64,000 nucleotides of DNA. Origin: Erythrobacter sp. (lineage in GTDB: Bacteria > Pseudomonadota > Alphaproteobacteria > Sphingomonadales > Sphingomonadaceae). Below are positions 27,889-40,072 of the stretch, piece after piece. The notes under the pieces were generated by a model. It searched no databases and was not told where the DNA came from. It saw only the letters and a list, made by a program, of their open reading frames with translations. The position numbers were made by a program, and so were the translations under genes. The stretch lies in the NCBI RefSeq assembly GCF_030066995.1, contig NZ_JASJAP010000001.1, positions 1,037,230-1,101,229 on the forward strand, in the 5' to 3' direction. The stretch's first letter is position 1, and each line of letters begins with the position of its first letter.

Positions 27889-29148
27889 TTAGGATTTTGT
27901 CAGCGTCACTTGATGAGCATTCACGTTACGGCAGCGAAAGCCCGCCTCGCAATAGGCGAGATAGGTGCGCCAGAGCCGGACAAAACGCGCATCGAAACCG
28001 TCCGGGAGACGGTCTTTCTCAACCGCGCTCTCAAAACGCGTGCGCCAACGCTTGAGCGTCTCGGCATAGTCGAGCCCGAAATCGCATTGATCGTGCCATC
28101 CAAGCCCCCTCGCCTGCGCCAGCGCGCGAAACTCGCTGGTCTTGATGAGCAGCCCACCGGGGAAAATGTAGGCCTGGATAAACTCGGCCGATCCGGCGTA
28201 GGATTCAAACAGCTCCTCTGCCATCGAGATATACTGGATCGCCGCTCTTCCTCCGGGGCGAAGCGAGCGCGCGATAACATCCATGAAGTCGCCCCAGTAT
28301 TCGCGCCCCAGAGCCTCCACCATCTCGACGCACGCAATCGCATCGTACTGCCCTTCGACGTCGCGGTAATCGCGCTTTTCGAAGCGGATGAAGGGCGAAC
28401 AGCGCGAGCGCGCGTAGGCAAGCTGTTCGTCCGACAGACTGATCGCCGTCACGTTTGCGCCGCGATCGGCGAGCCGTTCGGACAAGGTGCCCCAACCGCA
28501 GCCGATCTCAAGCGCGTCGCTGGGGCGCCCAAGCCGTTTGACAATCGCCTCGATCTTGGCGCGCTGAGCGGCTTCAAGCCCGTCCTCACCCGCCATCGGA
28601 TCAAGACCGAGCGCGCTGGAATAGCTCATGCTGGGATCGAGCCATGCGCGGTAGAAATCGTTGCCAAGGTCGTAATGCGCGGCAACGTTGCGCTGCGCGC
28701 CCGCCCGGTTGTTGCGGTTGTAGCGATGCGCGAGGTTCGCCGCCCATCGGAACGGTCCGGAAGCGCGCGCGGCGTTGCCCAGGGTAAGCGCGTTGTCGCC
28801 CATGATTGCGTATAGCGCGACCAGATCGTCGCACTCCCATTCTCCGGCTTCGTAGGCCTGATACCAACCGATTGAGCCGCTGGTCGCCAACCGCAGGAGC
28901 GCGCGCCAGTCGCGGACATGTATCTGCGCGTCAAACCCGGGCCTGCGTCCGCCCAGGAGCTCACTGGACCCATCGGGAAGATGAGCGAGTAAGGATCCGC
29001 GCTCCAGACCCCTGTCGATGGCATTGATGATGGCGCGAAAGCCAGGCGCGATCAGACGCGAGAGAAGGCCGGGAGCGCTGGCAAAACGGGCCCCGCCGCT
29101 CAGGAGCGGTTCGCCGCGTGATCCCGTTCCTACTCCGCCCGCGTTCAT
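27889..29148 (-). CDS. Cyclopropane-fatty-acyl-phospholipid synthase family methyltransferase
   Basis: The 419-residue protein methylenates unsaturated acyl chains in membrane phospholipids using SAM. After an N-terminal lipid-binding region come 'NVAAHYDLGNDFYRAWLDPSMSYSSAL', the SAM motif 'ALEIGCGWGTLSERLA', 'IACVEMVEALGREYWGDF' and 'YIFPGGLL', all CFA synthase hallmarks. It lies 58 bases after the photolyase gene on the same strand. That pairing is the photo-oxidative stress arrangement known from alphaproteobacteria, where membrane cyclopropanation and DNA photorepair are induced together. Confidence 0.94.
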   Translation of the reverse strand: MNAGGVGTGSRGEPLLSGGARFASAPGLLSRLIAPGFRAIINAIDRGLERGSLLAHLPDGSSELLGGRRPGFDAQIHVRDWRALLRLATSGSIGWYQAYEAGEWECDDLVALYAIMGDNALTLGNAARASGPFRWAANLAHRYNRNNRAGAQRNVAAHYDLGNDFYRAWLDPSMSYSSALGLDPMAGEDGLEAAQRAKIEAIVKRLGRPSDALEIGCGWGTLSERLADRGANVTAISLSDEQLAYARSRCSPFIRFEKRDYRDVEGQYDAIACVEMVEALGREYWGDFMDVIARSLRPGGRAAIQYISMAEELFESYAGSAEFIQAYIFPGGLLIKTSEFRALAQARGLGWHDQCDFGLDYAETLKRWRTRFESAVEKDRLPDGFDARFVRLWRTYLAYCEAGFRCRNVNAHQVTLTKS

Positions 29149-29206
29149 GGAGGCCTACATAGTCGCCGCCCCAAGCGCGCGGCAAGCCTGAGGTTAACCG
29201 TCCTCG

Positions 29207-30607
29207 CTAATCGTCCTTCATGGCCCTGTACGCTGCCAGCGCGCGTTCGCGGGCGGCGCGGTGGGCTATGATCTTGGGCGGATAGGCCTTTGGCAGACGC
29301 CCGAACTCCTCTGGATCGTGAATGTAGGGCTCATCGAGATCGGCGAGCTCGGGCACGAATGTGCGAATATACTTCGCGCAGTCGAATTTCTCCGACTGGC
29401 TGAGCGGCGCCATGATACGGCTGAACATGTTGGAATCGACGCCTGTGCCCGCGGTCCACTGCCAATTGGTCGCGTTCGAAGCGTAATCCGCGTCCACCAG
29501 GCAATCCCAGAACCACTTCTCGCCCTCGCGCCAATCGAGCAGCAGATGTTTGATCAGGAAGCTCGCCGTAATCATGCGCACACGGTTGTGCATCCAGCCC
29601 GTTCGCCACAATTCGCGCATGCCCGCATCAACGATCGGATAGCCGGTCCTTCCCTGCTGCCACGCCTTGAGATCGCGCGCGGCCTCTTCGTCGGTCTCGG
29701 GATCGCGCCACTCGATCTGGTCGAAGTCCTCGCGGTAATTGTCGCGGGCGTAGAGCGGGAACTGAGCGACGGTGTTTTGCGCGTAGTCGCGCCAGATCAG
29801 CTCGCTTTCGTAAGTTCTCCAGCCATCCGAGCGCTTGCGCTTGAAGCGGTGCCATATCTGGACCGGGGTGATTTCGCCGAAATGCAGATGCGGAGAAAGA
29901 CGAGAGACTTTCTCAACACTGGGGAAATTGCGCTTGTCGTCGTAGTCGTCAACGTGGTCTTCCCACCACTTGAGGCGCTCATGCGCGGCCTCTTCGCCAA
30001 CCTCCCAAGCCTTGGCAATGCCGCCCGACCAGTCGGGCTTTGCGGGAAGAAGCTTCCATTCGGTCAGATCGTCAGAGGCGGGCCAATCGTCCGGAGAAGA
30101 CAGCGTCTCGGGCTCGGGCAGTTCGTCACGCGGGGGGAATTGCTCGCGCACCGCACGGCTGAACGGGGTGTAGATCTTGTACTGCCCGCCAGAGCCGGTC
30201 TTGATCGAGCCCATCACAGTCAGGAAATTGCCATCGTCGTAGCGTTTCAGATCGATTTCCTCGGCCAGCGCCTTCTCGGCGTTGCGCCACCAGGGTTCGT
30301 AATGGCGGTTGGCGTGTATCGTGGTCGCGCCGGTTTCCTTGGCAATCTTGAGCAACTCCCCGACCGCATCGCCCTTGCGCAGGATGATGCGGGCGTGGCG
30401 TCTCGCAAACGCGTTCTGGAGGCTATCGAGCGAATGGTGCAACCACCAGCGCGAGGCCCCGCCATAGGCGTGGGTGCTGGCGCGCTCATCATCCAGCACA
30501 AAAACCGCGATGACCGGGCCCGCCTTCGCAGCGTGATAGAGCGCAGGATTATCAGCCATGCGCAGATCGCGCCGCAGCCATACTATTTGGGGGGTGGTAT
30601 CAGTCAT
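29207..30607 (-). CDS. phrB: Deoxyribodipyrimidine photolyase
   Basis: The 466-residue flavoprotein splits UV-induced cyclobutane pyrimidine dimers with blue light. The N-terminal photolyase domain starts 'QIVWLRRDLRMADNPAL' and carries the antenna site. The FAD domain has 'LWRTGWMHNRVRMITASFL' and 'NATNWQWTAGTGVDSN' with the tryptophan chain and flavin contacts, then 'KFDCAKYIRTFVPEL'. Length fits class I CPD photolyases. It is upstream of the CFA synthase gene. The palindromic repeat at 30621 lies immediately upstream. Confidence 0.96.
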   Translation of the reverse strand: MTDTTPQIVWLRRDLRMADNPALYHAAKAGPVIAVFVLDDERASTHAYGGASRWWLHHSLDSLQNAFARRHARIILRKGDAVGELLKIAKETGATTIHANRHYEPWWRNAEKALAEEIDLKRYDDGNFLTVMGSIKTGSGGQYKIYTPFSRAVREQFPPRDELPEPETLSSPDDWPASDDLTEWKLLPAKPDWSGGIAKAWEVGEEAAHERLKWWEDHVDDYDDKRNFPSVEKVSRLSPHLHFGEITPVQIWHRFKRKRSDGWRTYESELIWRDYAQNTVAQFPLYARDNYREDFDQIEWRDPETDEEAARDLKAWQQGRTGYPIVDAGMRELWRTGWMHNRVRMITASFLIKHLLLDWREGEKWFWDCLVDADYASNATNWQWTAGTGVDSNMFSRIMAPLSQSEKFDCAKYIRTFVPELADLDEPYIHDPEEFGRLPKAYPPKIIAHRAARERALAAYRAMKDD

Positions 30608-30620
30608 CCCCTAGCAAACG

Positions 30621-30655
30621 CCGTCATGCTGAACTCGTTTCAGCATCCATCGTCA
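30621..30655. repeat. REP-like palindrome, ATGCTGAA / TTCAGCAT
   Basis: An 8-base perfect stem ATGCTGAA-CTCGT-TTCAGCAT at 30627-30647, flanked by 'CCGTC' and 'CCATCGTC', lies between the starts-side of phrB and the end of the DUF457 gene. The sequence resembles a short palindromic element that I recall as repeated in many sphingomonad genomes. Only this copy is seen in the window. It could act as a transcript-end hairpin for the upstream gene. Confidence 0.6.
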
Positions 30656-30701
30656 AAACTGTGATCGGTCCCGGGAGACGGAGATGGACCCAGAACCAAG
30701 A

Positions 30702-31664
30702 TCAGGGCGACGCAAGCGGGAGCGGAACACACTCCAAATCGGGCAAAGCAACGCTGAAGCTTTCGCGCGCGCGCGGATCGTAGAAGCGCGCATCGCGCAG
30801 GATGACGGAACCGTCTTGCGCGCGTTCGGCAAAGGGCGCTCTGGTCCAGGTGAGAAAGCCGTCGAGCTGGGAATTCGTCCTTCGCACCGCGCTCAGGTCC
30901 GGCATCTCGCATTGCTGCGCCTTCGAACGTCGGTAGCCATAGCCGAAGTCATCGCCACTCCAGTCGCTCGATATCCACTCGCCTGTGTACAATTGCGCAA
31001 TCTGTTCTCGTCGCCAGAACTCGAGCGGAAGCGGCGCGGCGATGAAGCGCGTCGGGTAGGGCTCGGTCATCTCGCCGCGCGTTGTATAATCCAGCGTCGT
31101 GATCGCCCAATTGAGGCCGACCAACGCGACGCTTGCCACCATTGCAAACGCCGCGCGGCGGCGTCCCGATCCGCCGTGCTTTTCACCGCGCGCCGACCAC
31201 CAGACACTCACCCCAAGCAGCGCCCACAGCCACACATCGATGATGAACAGCGTGTCGCCGTAATACCAGCTTGTGTCGAACGGATAGAGAAACCGCACGC
31301 CGTAGACGTTGAGCCAGTCCATCAGCGAATGCGAGATCGCGCCGATCAGTCCCAAGATGTATAGCCACTTGAAGCTCACCGGATCGCGACCCTCCGGCCT
31401 TTTCCCGCGCCTCTCCTGCCATCGGTCAAAGCCCCACAGCAGCGCCGCCAGCCCGACCGGTAACAACGCCACACCAATAGGCCCGTGTGTGATCCCGCGC
31501 CGAAAGCCCAGGGCTTCGGTGCTGTCGAGCCACAACAGGCCCACTACATCGATATCGGGCAGATTGGCCCCAAGAACGAGCGCGGCCAGCCCGAGTCCCG
31601 TCTTCGCCTTCAGTCCCATCTGCCCCATCAGGGCGCCGGTGAGACCGTGTGTCAGATTGTCCAT
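30702..31664 (-). CDS. DUF457-family membrane metal-dependent hydrolase (YdjM-like)
   Basis: The 320-residue inner-membrane protein has the DUF457/YdjM pattern: 'DNLTHGLTGALMGQMGL' at the start, 'LGANLPDIDVVGLLW' near residue 33 and 'RRGITHGPIGVALLPVG' near 55, with conserved His and Asp residues predicted to bind metal. Four to five hydrophobic segments are visible. The C-terminal 130 residues form a soluble domain. Family members are named metal-dependent hydrolases without a proven substrate. It is divergent from the esterase gene, with about 77 bases between starts. Confidence 0.88.
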   Translation of the reverse strand: MDNLTHGLTGALMGQMGLKAKTGLGLAALVLGANLPDIDVVGLLWLDSTEALGFRRGITHGPIGVALLPVGLAALLWGFDRWQERRGKRPEGRDPVSFKWLYILGLIGAISHSLMDWLNVYGVRFLYPFDTSWYYGDTLFIIDVWLWALLGVSVWWSARGEKHGGSGRRRAAFAMVASVALVGLNWAITTLDYTTRGEMTEPYPTRFIAAPLPLEFWRREQIAQLYTGEWISSDWSGDDFGYGYRRSKAQQCEMPDLSAVRRTNSQLDGFLTWTRAPFAERAQDGSVILRDARFYDPRARESFSVALPDLECVPLPLASP

Positions 31665-31741
31665 GCAGGTTCCTTGTTTTCAGCCGATTAGCGATGGTGC
31701 ATAGGTCCGTCAAAGAACGAGATATGGGAGACACTCGCGCC

Positions 31742-32701
31742 ATGACCGACACGCCCGCGGACCAAGCGCCGTTCATCCGGCCTGACATGAAGATGTTCCT
31801 CGACGCCCTTGCCGCAATGGGAAGCCCCGCGATTACGGATATGTCCCTGGAGGAGGCGCGCGAATCTTACATGACGCTGCACGGCATGGCGGATCGACCG
31901 GCGCGCGATCTGGCGGTGATCGAGGACCTCTCGTGTCCCGGACCAGCGGGCGAGATTCCGCTGCGTCTCTACGACGCGCGCGAGACGCGCGAAGCGGGTC
32001 CGGTGATCAGCTTCTTCCACGGCGGCGGCTTCGTGATTGGCGATCTCGAGACGCACCACGCGCTGTGCACGGAAATCGCCGCGCTGATGGACCTGCCACT
32101 GGTCGCAGTGGATTACCGCCGCGCACCCGAGGCCCCCTTCCCCGCCGCGATCGAGGATTGCGAAGCCGCCGCGCGCTGGATCGCTTCGTCCCCAGAGGCG
32201 CTGGGCCGCCCGGCTACTGGCCTGATCACAATCGGCGACAGCGCCGGGGGGACCGCGACCATCGCGGTCAGCCAGTTGCTCGCCGCCACCCCCGCAGAAG
32301 CGACGGTGGTCCTGCAAGTGCCCATCTTTCCGCTCGCCAGCGACGCCTTGGGCTCGGCCAGCCTCGGGAAATTCGACGAGGGCTATGTGCTCACCAAAGC
32401 CGCCATCGAATTCTTCGACGCCGCCTACCAGGCCGATCGCTCCGACCCGCGCGGCTTTCCCATTCTGGGCGATCACGCGGCCGCCCCGCCCACGGTGCTC
32501 GTCACCGCCAGCCTCGATCCGATCCGCGATTCGGGGCGCGACTACGCCAAGGCGCTGGCCGATGCTGGCTCCGACTTCACCTTTATCGAGATGAAGGGTG
32601 TGACCCACTCCTTCTGCAATCTTCGCCAAGCGGTTCCGAGCACGCAGGCCGATCTTGAGCGGATCATCGCTGCGATGAAGTTCAAACTGGAGACGCCATA
32701 A
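31742..32701 (+). CDS. Alpha/beta hydrolase, hormone-sensitive lipase family
   Basis: The esterase/lipase has the HSL oxyanion motif 'ISFFHGGGFVIGDLETHH', the nucleophile elbow 'IGDSAGGTA', the acid in 'ASLDPIRDSG' and the His in 'KGVTHSFCN'. From ATG at 31742, with GGGAGA about 10 bases upstream, it has 319 residues; an in-frame ATG at 31724 would add six. It hydrolyses short acyl esters in the cytoplasm; the natural substrate is unknown. The next gene, rppH, starts 2 bases after its stop, so the two share a transcript. Confidence 0.92.
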   Translation: MTDTPADQAPFIRPDMKMFLDALAAMGSPAITDMSLEEARESYMTLHGMADRPARDLAVIEDLSCPGPAGEIPLRLYDARETREAGPVISFFHGGGFVIGDLETHHALCTEIAALMDLPLVAVDYRRAPEAPFPAAIEDCEAAARWIASSPEALGRPATGLITIGDSAGGTATIAVSQLLAATPAEATVVLQVPIFPLASDALGSASLGKFDEGYVLTKAAIEFFDAAYQADRSDPRGFPILGDHAAAPPTVLVTASLDPIRDSGRDYAKALADAGSDFTFIEMKGVTHSFCNLRQAVPSTQADLERIIAAMKFKLETP

Positions 32702-32703
32702 GC

Positions 32704-33189
32704 ATGGCAATCAATCCTGCAGACCTGCCCTACCGCCCATGCGCGGGCTTCATGCTGGTCAACCGTGAAGGCCTTGTCTTCACCGGCCAGCGTATCGATC
32801 CGCGCGCGCATGGGGCCTGGCAGATGCCGCAAGGCGGGATTGATCCGGGCGAAGACGAAGAGACAGCGGCTCTGCGCGAGCTCGAAGAGGAAACCGGAAT
32901 CACCCCGGACAAAGTCAAGGTGCTCGCGCGCTCGGCCACGGCGCACCGCTATGACTTGCCGCCAGAGCTTTTGGGCAAGGTCTGGAAGGGCAAGTATCGC
33001 GGGCAGGAACAGTACTGGTTCCTCGGCCGGTTTCTGGGCGAAGAGGCGGATATCAACCTTGAGGCTCACGCCCCGCCCGAATTCAACGCCTATCGCTGGC
33101 TCTCGCTTGATGAGCTGCCCGAAAGGATCGTGTCTTTCAAACGCGAAGTCTACGCCGCTCTCGTCGCTGAGTTTCGCGAGTTGATCTGA
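32704..33189 (+). CDS. rppH: RNA pyrophosphohydrolase (Nudix)
   Basis: The 161-residue RppH removes pyrophosphate from the 5' triphosphate end of RNA, which starts decay. It opens with 'LPYRPCAGFMLVNREG' and has the full Nudix box 'GGIDPGEDEETAALRELEEE' followed by TG I, with the catalytic Glu residues. 'KGKYRGQEQYWFLGRFLG' and 'EFNAYRWLSLDELPERIVSFKR' are RppH-type. Length is normal. It is coupled to the esterase gene upstream and convergent with the GST gene, only 6 bases separating the stops. Confidence 0.95.
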   Translation: MAINPADLPYRPCAGFMLVNREGLVFTGQRIDPRAHGAWQMPQGGIDPGEDEETAALRELEEETGITPDKVKVLARSATAHRYDLPPELLGKVWKGKYRGQEQYWFLGRFLGEEADINLEAHAPPEFNAYRWLSLDELPERIVSFKREVYAALVAEFRELI

Positions 33190-33195
33190 GGCGTT

Positions 33196-33867
33196 TCAGA
33201 AACGGAAATCGATGTGCGGGCGGTCGTCCTTGGCGCGCGCCGCCTGAAAAGAGGGGATCGCCTCCACCCGGTCGAACCACGCGAGGATGTTGGGGTAGCC
33301 CTGAAAGGCCCCTTTCGTGCGCGCGGCGATCATGGGGTAGATCAAGGTGATGTCCGCTGCGGTGAGGTTGTCGCCGCCAAAAAACGGCTTTTCGCCCAGA
33401 TCCTTCTCCATCAATGTGTAAAGCGCCTGGGTGCGCGGGTTGATGAAGAGTTTGCGCACCTGCCCGAAGATCGCCTTGAGCAGCGAGCTCACTGGCCATG
33501 GCGCGCGGGTTTCGAGCAGGCCGAGGATCATCGCCACGCTCTGGATCGACATCAGCGAACCGGGGCTGGCGTGATACCAGAACAGATGGCGCGCGCGATC
33601 AGGGCTGCCAGCCTTGGGGTTGAGGGGACTGTCGGGATAACCGTCGAGCACGTAGTCGATGATCGCGTTGCTTTCGGCGAGAACCAGATCTCCATCGGTC
33701 ACCACCGGCGCGGTGCCTAGCGGCGAAAGCGCCTTGTAAGCATCGGGCGCGAGATTGGTCTCGGGGTTGCGATTGTAGGTTTTGAGTTCGTACGGTGCGC
33801 CCAATTCCTCAAGCAGCCACAGGATGCGAAAACTCTGCGAATACTCAAGGTGATGCAGCGTCAGCAT
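33196..33867 (-). CDS. Glutathione S-transferase family protein
   Basis: The 223-residue GST has an N-terminal thioredoxin-like domain ('LHHLEYSQSFRILWLLEELG', 'LSPLGTAPVVTDGDLVLAESNAIIDYVL', with the cis-Pro and the glutathione-binding E-S pair) and a helical C-terminal domain ('PFFGGDNLTAADITLIYPM' carries the N-capping motif). The catalytic residue is probably Ser10 or Tyr9. It may conjugate or isomerise electrophiles; the substrate cannot be inferred. It is followed upstream by the TPR protein gene on the same strand. Confidence 0.93.
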   Translation of the reverse strand: MLTLHHLEYSQSFRILWLLEELGAPYELKTYNRNPETNLAPDAYKALSPLGTAPVVTDGDLVLAESNAIIDYVLDGYPDSPLNPKAGSPDRARHLFWYHASPGSLMSIQSVAMILGLLETRAPWPVSSLLKAIFGQVRKLFINPRTQALYTLMEKDLGEKPFFGGDNLTAADITLIYPMIAARTKGAFQGYPNILAWFDRVEAIPSFQAARAKDDRPHIDFRF

Positions 33868-33900
33868 CGCATCGCCCCCTGCTGCAAAACCTCGGGCGGA

Positions 33901-34392
33901 CTAGTTGGCGGTTGGAGCGTCGGCGCTTTCGACCGCAAAACGCGTCGAAGGCCCCGCTTCAATCGTGGTCGCTAGGCTGAGCGTTTCCGGGCAGGCGTCG
34001 CCGCACAGGCTTTGCAACCTGGCCAGATTGCGCTTGGCTTTCTCAAGCGCGCCCTTCTCGACCAGAGCCGCGCCCTCGCCAGAGATGGCTGCAAAGTTGC
34101 CGGGATCGCGGGCCAAGGCTTCGCGGTAATACTTGATCGCTTTGCCTTGCAGGCCTTCCTGGCGCGCCACTTCCGCCAATTCGAGGAAGATCGGCGTGTA
34201 GCCCGGATCGACCGCCAGCGCGGCCTCATAAGCGTCAATCGCCCCCTGCGTGTCCCCGGTCGCCAGAGCCGCTTGTCCTTGCGCGATTAACGAGGCGGCT
34301 CGCGGATCGGGTACCTTGTCGGCCGCGCTGATGACACTGGCCGTGGTGGCAAGAAACAGCGAGAGAGCAGCGGCGGCGGGGGCGAAACGCAT
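33901..34392 (-). CDS. Exported TPR-repeat protein
   Basis: From ATG at 34392, which has AAGGAG 7 bases upstream, the protein has 163 residues. A signal peptide covers about 1-23 ('ALSLFLATTASVISA'). The mature part holds about three tetratricopeptide repeats ('ASLIAQGQAALATGDTQGAIDAYEAAL', 'FLELAEVARQEGLQGKAIKYYREAL', 'AISGEGAALVEKGALEKAKRNLARL'), then a Cys pair in 'LCGDACPETL' that could form a disulfide. It probably mediates protein contacts in the periplasm. It is in a minus-strand cluster between rsmB-like and GST genes. Confidence 0.87.
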   Translation of the reverse strand: MRFAPAAAALSLFLATTASVISAADKVPDPRAASLIAQGQAALATGDTQGAIDAYEAALAVDPGYTPIFLELAEVARQEGLQGKAIKYYREALARDPGNFAAISGEGAALVEKGALEKAKRNLARLQSLCGDACPETLSLATTIEAGPSTRFAVESADAPTAN

Positions 34393-34478
34393 GAACAACT
34401 CCTTCAGACCAGCAACCCGGCTTTCCGGTCGGACATCGACCTGGGTTACTGAGGGCTTAGCCATAGCTCTTAAGCCTA

Positions 34479-35657
34479 TCATGCGCAGCGCGCGATGGCG
34501 ATAAAAAACCCGTCCGTGCCGTGATGGAACGGATCGAGCCGCGTTCCTGTTCCCCGCGGCGTCCCCAGGGGGAGCTTGGCATCATCCGGCGAAAAGCGCG
34601 GACATCGGTCCAGAAACGCGCTCATCCGATCCGGCCCTTCGGCGTCGAGCAGCGAACACGTAACATACGTCACGCTCCCGCCCGATCGCACCAGCGCGGC
34701 CGCGACGTCGAGAACATGGTCCTGCAGGGCGTTAAGACGCGCAAGCTCAGCCCGATCGAGCCGCCAGCGGCTTTCCGGATTGCGCCGCCAGGTGCCACTG
34801 CCCGAGCACGGCGCGTCCACCAGAACGTGATCGACGCTGCCCTTGAACGCGCTTAGCGCTTCGAGTTCGCGGCCGGGATCGAGCAGGACGGTGTGGTCGA
34901 TCGCCGCCCCGGCCCGCGCGGCGCGCGGCGCCAGATTGCCGAGCCGCCGCTTGTCGGTATCCGACGCGATCAGGCTCAGGGCGTTGCCGAAACGCGCAGC
35001 AAGAGCCAGCGTCTTGCCGCCCGCGCCCGCGCACAGATCAAGGACGGTGTCACCCGGATTGGCCGGAACCGCCTCGCAGATCAGCTGGCTCGCGTGGTCC
35101 TGCACCTCGATGATGCCGTCCCGAAAGGCGTGCCATGGCTCGACTTTGGTGCCGGTCGCAAAGCGCAAAGCGTGCGGCGCGATCAGCGGCTCTCCTACCT
35201 CGGGCAGATCGAGCGTTTCGCGAGACGCCTTGAGCGCGTTAACACGGATATCGAGCGGCGCGCGATCCAGAAGCGCCAAAGCCGCCTCGCCCTCGATCCC
35301 CGATGCAGCGAGCGCTTCAATCAGCCAGTCAGGCGCCAGGCCCGCCTCGGCGACCGGTTCGCCCGACACACGCTGCGCGGGGCCGTGCGCAGAGCCATCG
35401 AACAGCTCGAAAAGAGCGGGGTCCGTTTCGGCCAAAGCGAGCATCGCCGCGCGCCCGCTGTCCGGCACCTCTCCGCAATGGCGCACCGCGCGATAGACCA
35501 GTTCACGCACAGCGCGCCGATCCTTCGAACCCGCATAGCGCCGCGTCTTGAAGTAGGCCGTGATCAGTCGATCCGCCGGTGCGCCCTTCGCCCGCGCGGC
35601 GTCGATGATCCGGTCGAGCAGCTCGATCGCCGCCTGAACGCGCGCGGCGGGGGTCAC
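34479..35657 (-). CDS. RsmB/NOP2/Sun-family RNA (cytosine-C5) methyltransferase
   Basis: The protein methylates cytosine C5 in rRNA. GTG at 35657 is taken as the start because GGAGCG lies about 7 bases upstream; it gives 392 residues, and the open frame continues upstream without family similarity. An N-terminal NusB-like helical region ('TRRYAGSKDRRAVRELVYRAV') precedes the SAM domain: 'VLDLCAGAGGKTLALAA', 'VLVDAPCSGSGTWRRNPE' with the first Cys, and 'VTYVTCSLLDAEG' with the second. This matches RsmB-type enzymes; the exact base (C967 in E. coli) is inferred. Confidence 0.92.
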   Translation of the reverse strand: MTPAARVQAAIELLDRIIDAARAKGAPADRLITAYFKTRRYAGSKDRRAVRELVYRAVRHCGEVPDSGRAAMLALAETDPALFELFDGSAHGPAQRVSGEPVAEAGLAPDWLIEALAASGIEGEAALALLDRAPLDIRVNALKASRETLDLPEVGEPLIAPHALRFATGTKVEPWHAFRDGIIEVQDHASQLICEAVPANPGDTVLDLCAGAGGKTLALAARFGNALSLIASDTDKRRLGNLAPRAARAGAAIDHTVLLDPGRELEALSAFKGSVDHVLVDAPCSGSGTWRRNPESRWRLDRAELARLNALQDHVLDVAAALVRSGGSVTYVTCSLLDAEGPDRMSAFLDRCPRFSPDDAKLPLGTPRGTGTRLDPFHHGTDGFFIAIARCA

Positions 35658-35879
35658 GACGCAGCGCTCCGCCCAAACCACTCGGTTCGTCGCGCGTGGA
35701 GAACGGGTGGAACACCTGGAACACTGTCCTGAGCCAGAAAAATCGCCCCGTGCTGGAACGCGCCAACGAAGCGATCCGCGCAAAGGTGCAACCGAGCCCT
35801 AACCATCGGACGCGCGCGTTTGTTCATCGCGTCCGCATGCCACACCGGGCCGCAGTAGGAAAACAGCGGACGGCCAAAG

Positions 35880-36137
35880 TCACGGGCTGCGCGTCTTGAT
35901 CCGCTCAAACGCCTCGTCATACTCTTTCATGCGCGGCGCAGCGAGGCAGCGATGCTGGTATTCGGCTCCACTCTTGTCGAGCGCTGCCTGAGTCATGCGA
36001 GCCGCCATCTTGGCGCCGGCTTCTTCGCACGCCTCACGTGTTTCAAACAGGATTTCGGGACGTTGGAGATCGATGTCACCGGGTCTTTCGGCCCGCCAGC
36101 CCAGGATGATCAGCAGAAATGGGGCAAATTCAATCAC
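35880..36137 (-). CDS. Small hypothetical protein downstream of guaB
   Basis: GTG at 36137 with GGGAGG about 6 bases upstream gives 85 residues. It begins with a hydrophobic stretch 'IEFAPFLLIILGW' and continues as a charged helix-rich region 'EILFETREACEEAGAKMAARMTQAALDKSG' and 'HRCLAAPRMKEYDEAFERI', so a membrane-attached or small exported protein is likely. Two cysteines could pair. It starts 11 bases after the guaB stop, so co-transcription with guaB is likely. The 222 bases downstream to the rsmB-like gene hold no clear gene. Function unknown. Confidence 0.65.
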   Translation of the reverse strand: MIEFAPFLLIILGWRAERPGDIDLQRPEILFETREACEEAGAKMAARMTQAALDKSGAEYQHRCLAAPRMKEYDEAFERIKTRSP

Positions 36138-36148
36138 TCCATCCTCCC

Positions 36149-39194
<3,046 letters not shown>

Positions 39195-39198
<4 letters not shown>

Positions 39199-39950
39199 TC
39201 CGCTGTCCAGCCCCCGTCCACGCTCCAGTTCGCGCCATTGATATTGGCGGCTTCCCGGCGGCACAGGAAGACAGCCATCGCGCCGATTTCTTCGGGTTGG
39301 ACGAATGTCTTGGTCGGTTGCTTGGCGAGCAGCACCTCATTGATGACGTCCTCGCGCGTTAGGCCGCGGGCCTTCATCGTATCGGGTATCTGGTTTTCCA
39401 CCAGCGGCGTCCAGACGTAGCCAGGGCTGATGCAATTGGCGGTCACGCCAAACTCGGCAAGTTCCAGCGCCACCGTCTTGGTAAACCCGGACATTGCGTG
39501 CTTGGTCGCGACGTAAGCGCTCTTGAAGGGCGAAGCGACGAGCGAATGCGCGCTCGCCGTGTTGATGATGCGGCCCCAGCCCTTCGCTTTCATGCCGGGC
39601 ACGGCAAGCCGCGTTGTGTGAAACGCCGCCGTCAGGTTGAGCGCGATCACCGCATCCCATTTCTCCACCGGGAATTCCTCCACCGGCGCGACGTGCTGCA
39701 TCCCGGCGTTGTTGACGAGGATATCAATCGCGCCGATCTCGGCAAACATGGCTTCGATGGCGGCAGGGTCCATCAGGTTTGCCCCGTTGAAATCGGCGCC
39801 GATCTGTTGCTGCAAGGCGGCGATTTCGTCCGGATCCCCCAGACCGTTGAGGATGATATCGGCGCCTTCATTGCGCAGCGCCTTCGCTATGGCGAGGCCA
39901 ATCCCCGACGTTGATCCGGTCACCAACGCTCGCTTTCCTTTGAGGAACAC
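39195..39950 (-). CDS. bdhA: 3-hydroxybutyrate dehydrogenase
   Basis: The 251-residue SDR interconverts D-3-hydroxybutyrate and acetoacetate with NAD, part of polyhydroxybutyrate or ketone-body use. It starts at GTG with a strong GGAGGGAG site. 'LVTGSTSGIGLAIAKAL' is the NAD loop, 'NNAGMQHVAPVEEFP' is specific to this enzyme type, 'SAHSLVASPFKSAYVATKHA' carries Ser-Tyr-Lys, and 'CISPGYVWTPLVENQIPD' with the C-terminal 'WSVDGGWTAE' complete the family pattern. The stop overlaps the M28 gene start. Confidence 0.94.
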
Positions 39951-40072
39951 GGGCTCCCTCCAATTGATATACTAGACTGGGAACAAGCTCTTGCGCCATG
40001 GAACGCGCCTGTCCAGTGAAATGAACCATTCCAGGACGCAAGCGACATCACGGATCGCGCAAGGGGCAAAAC

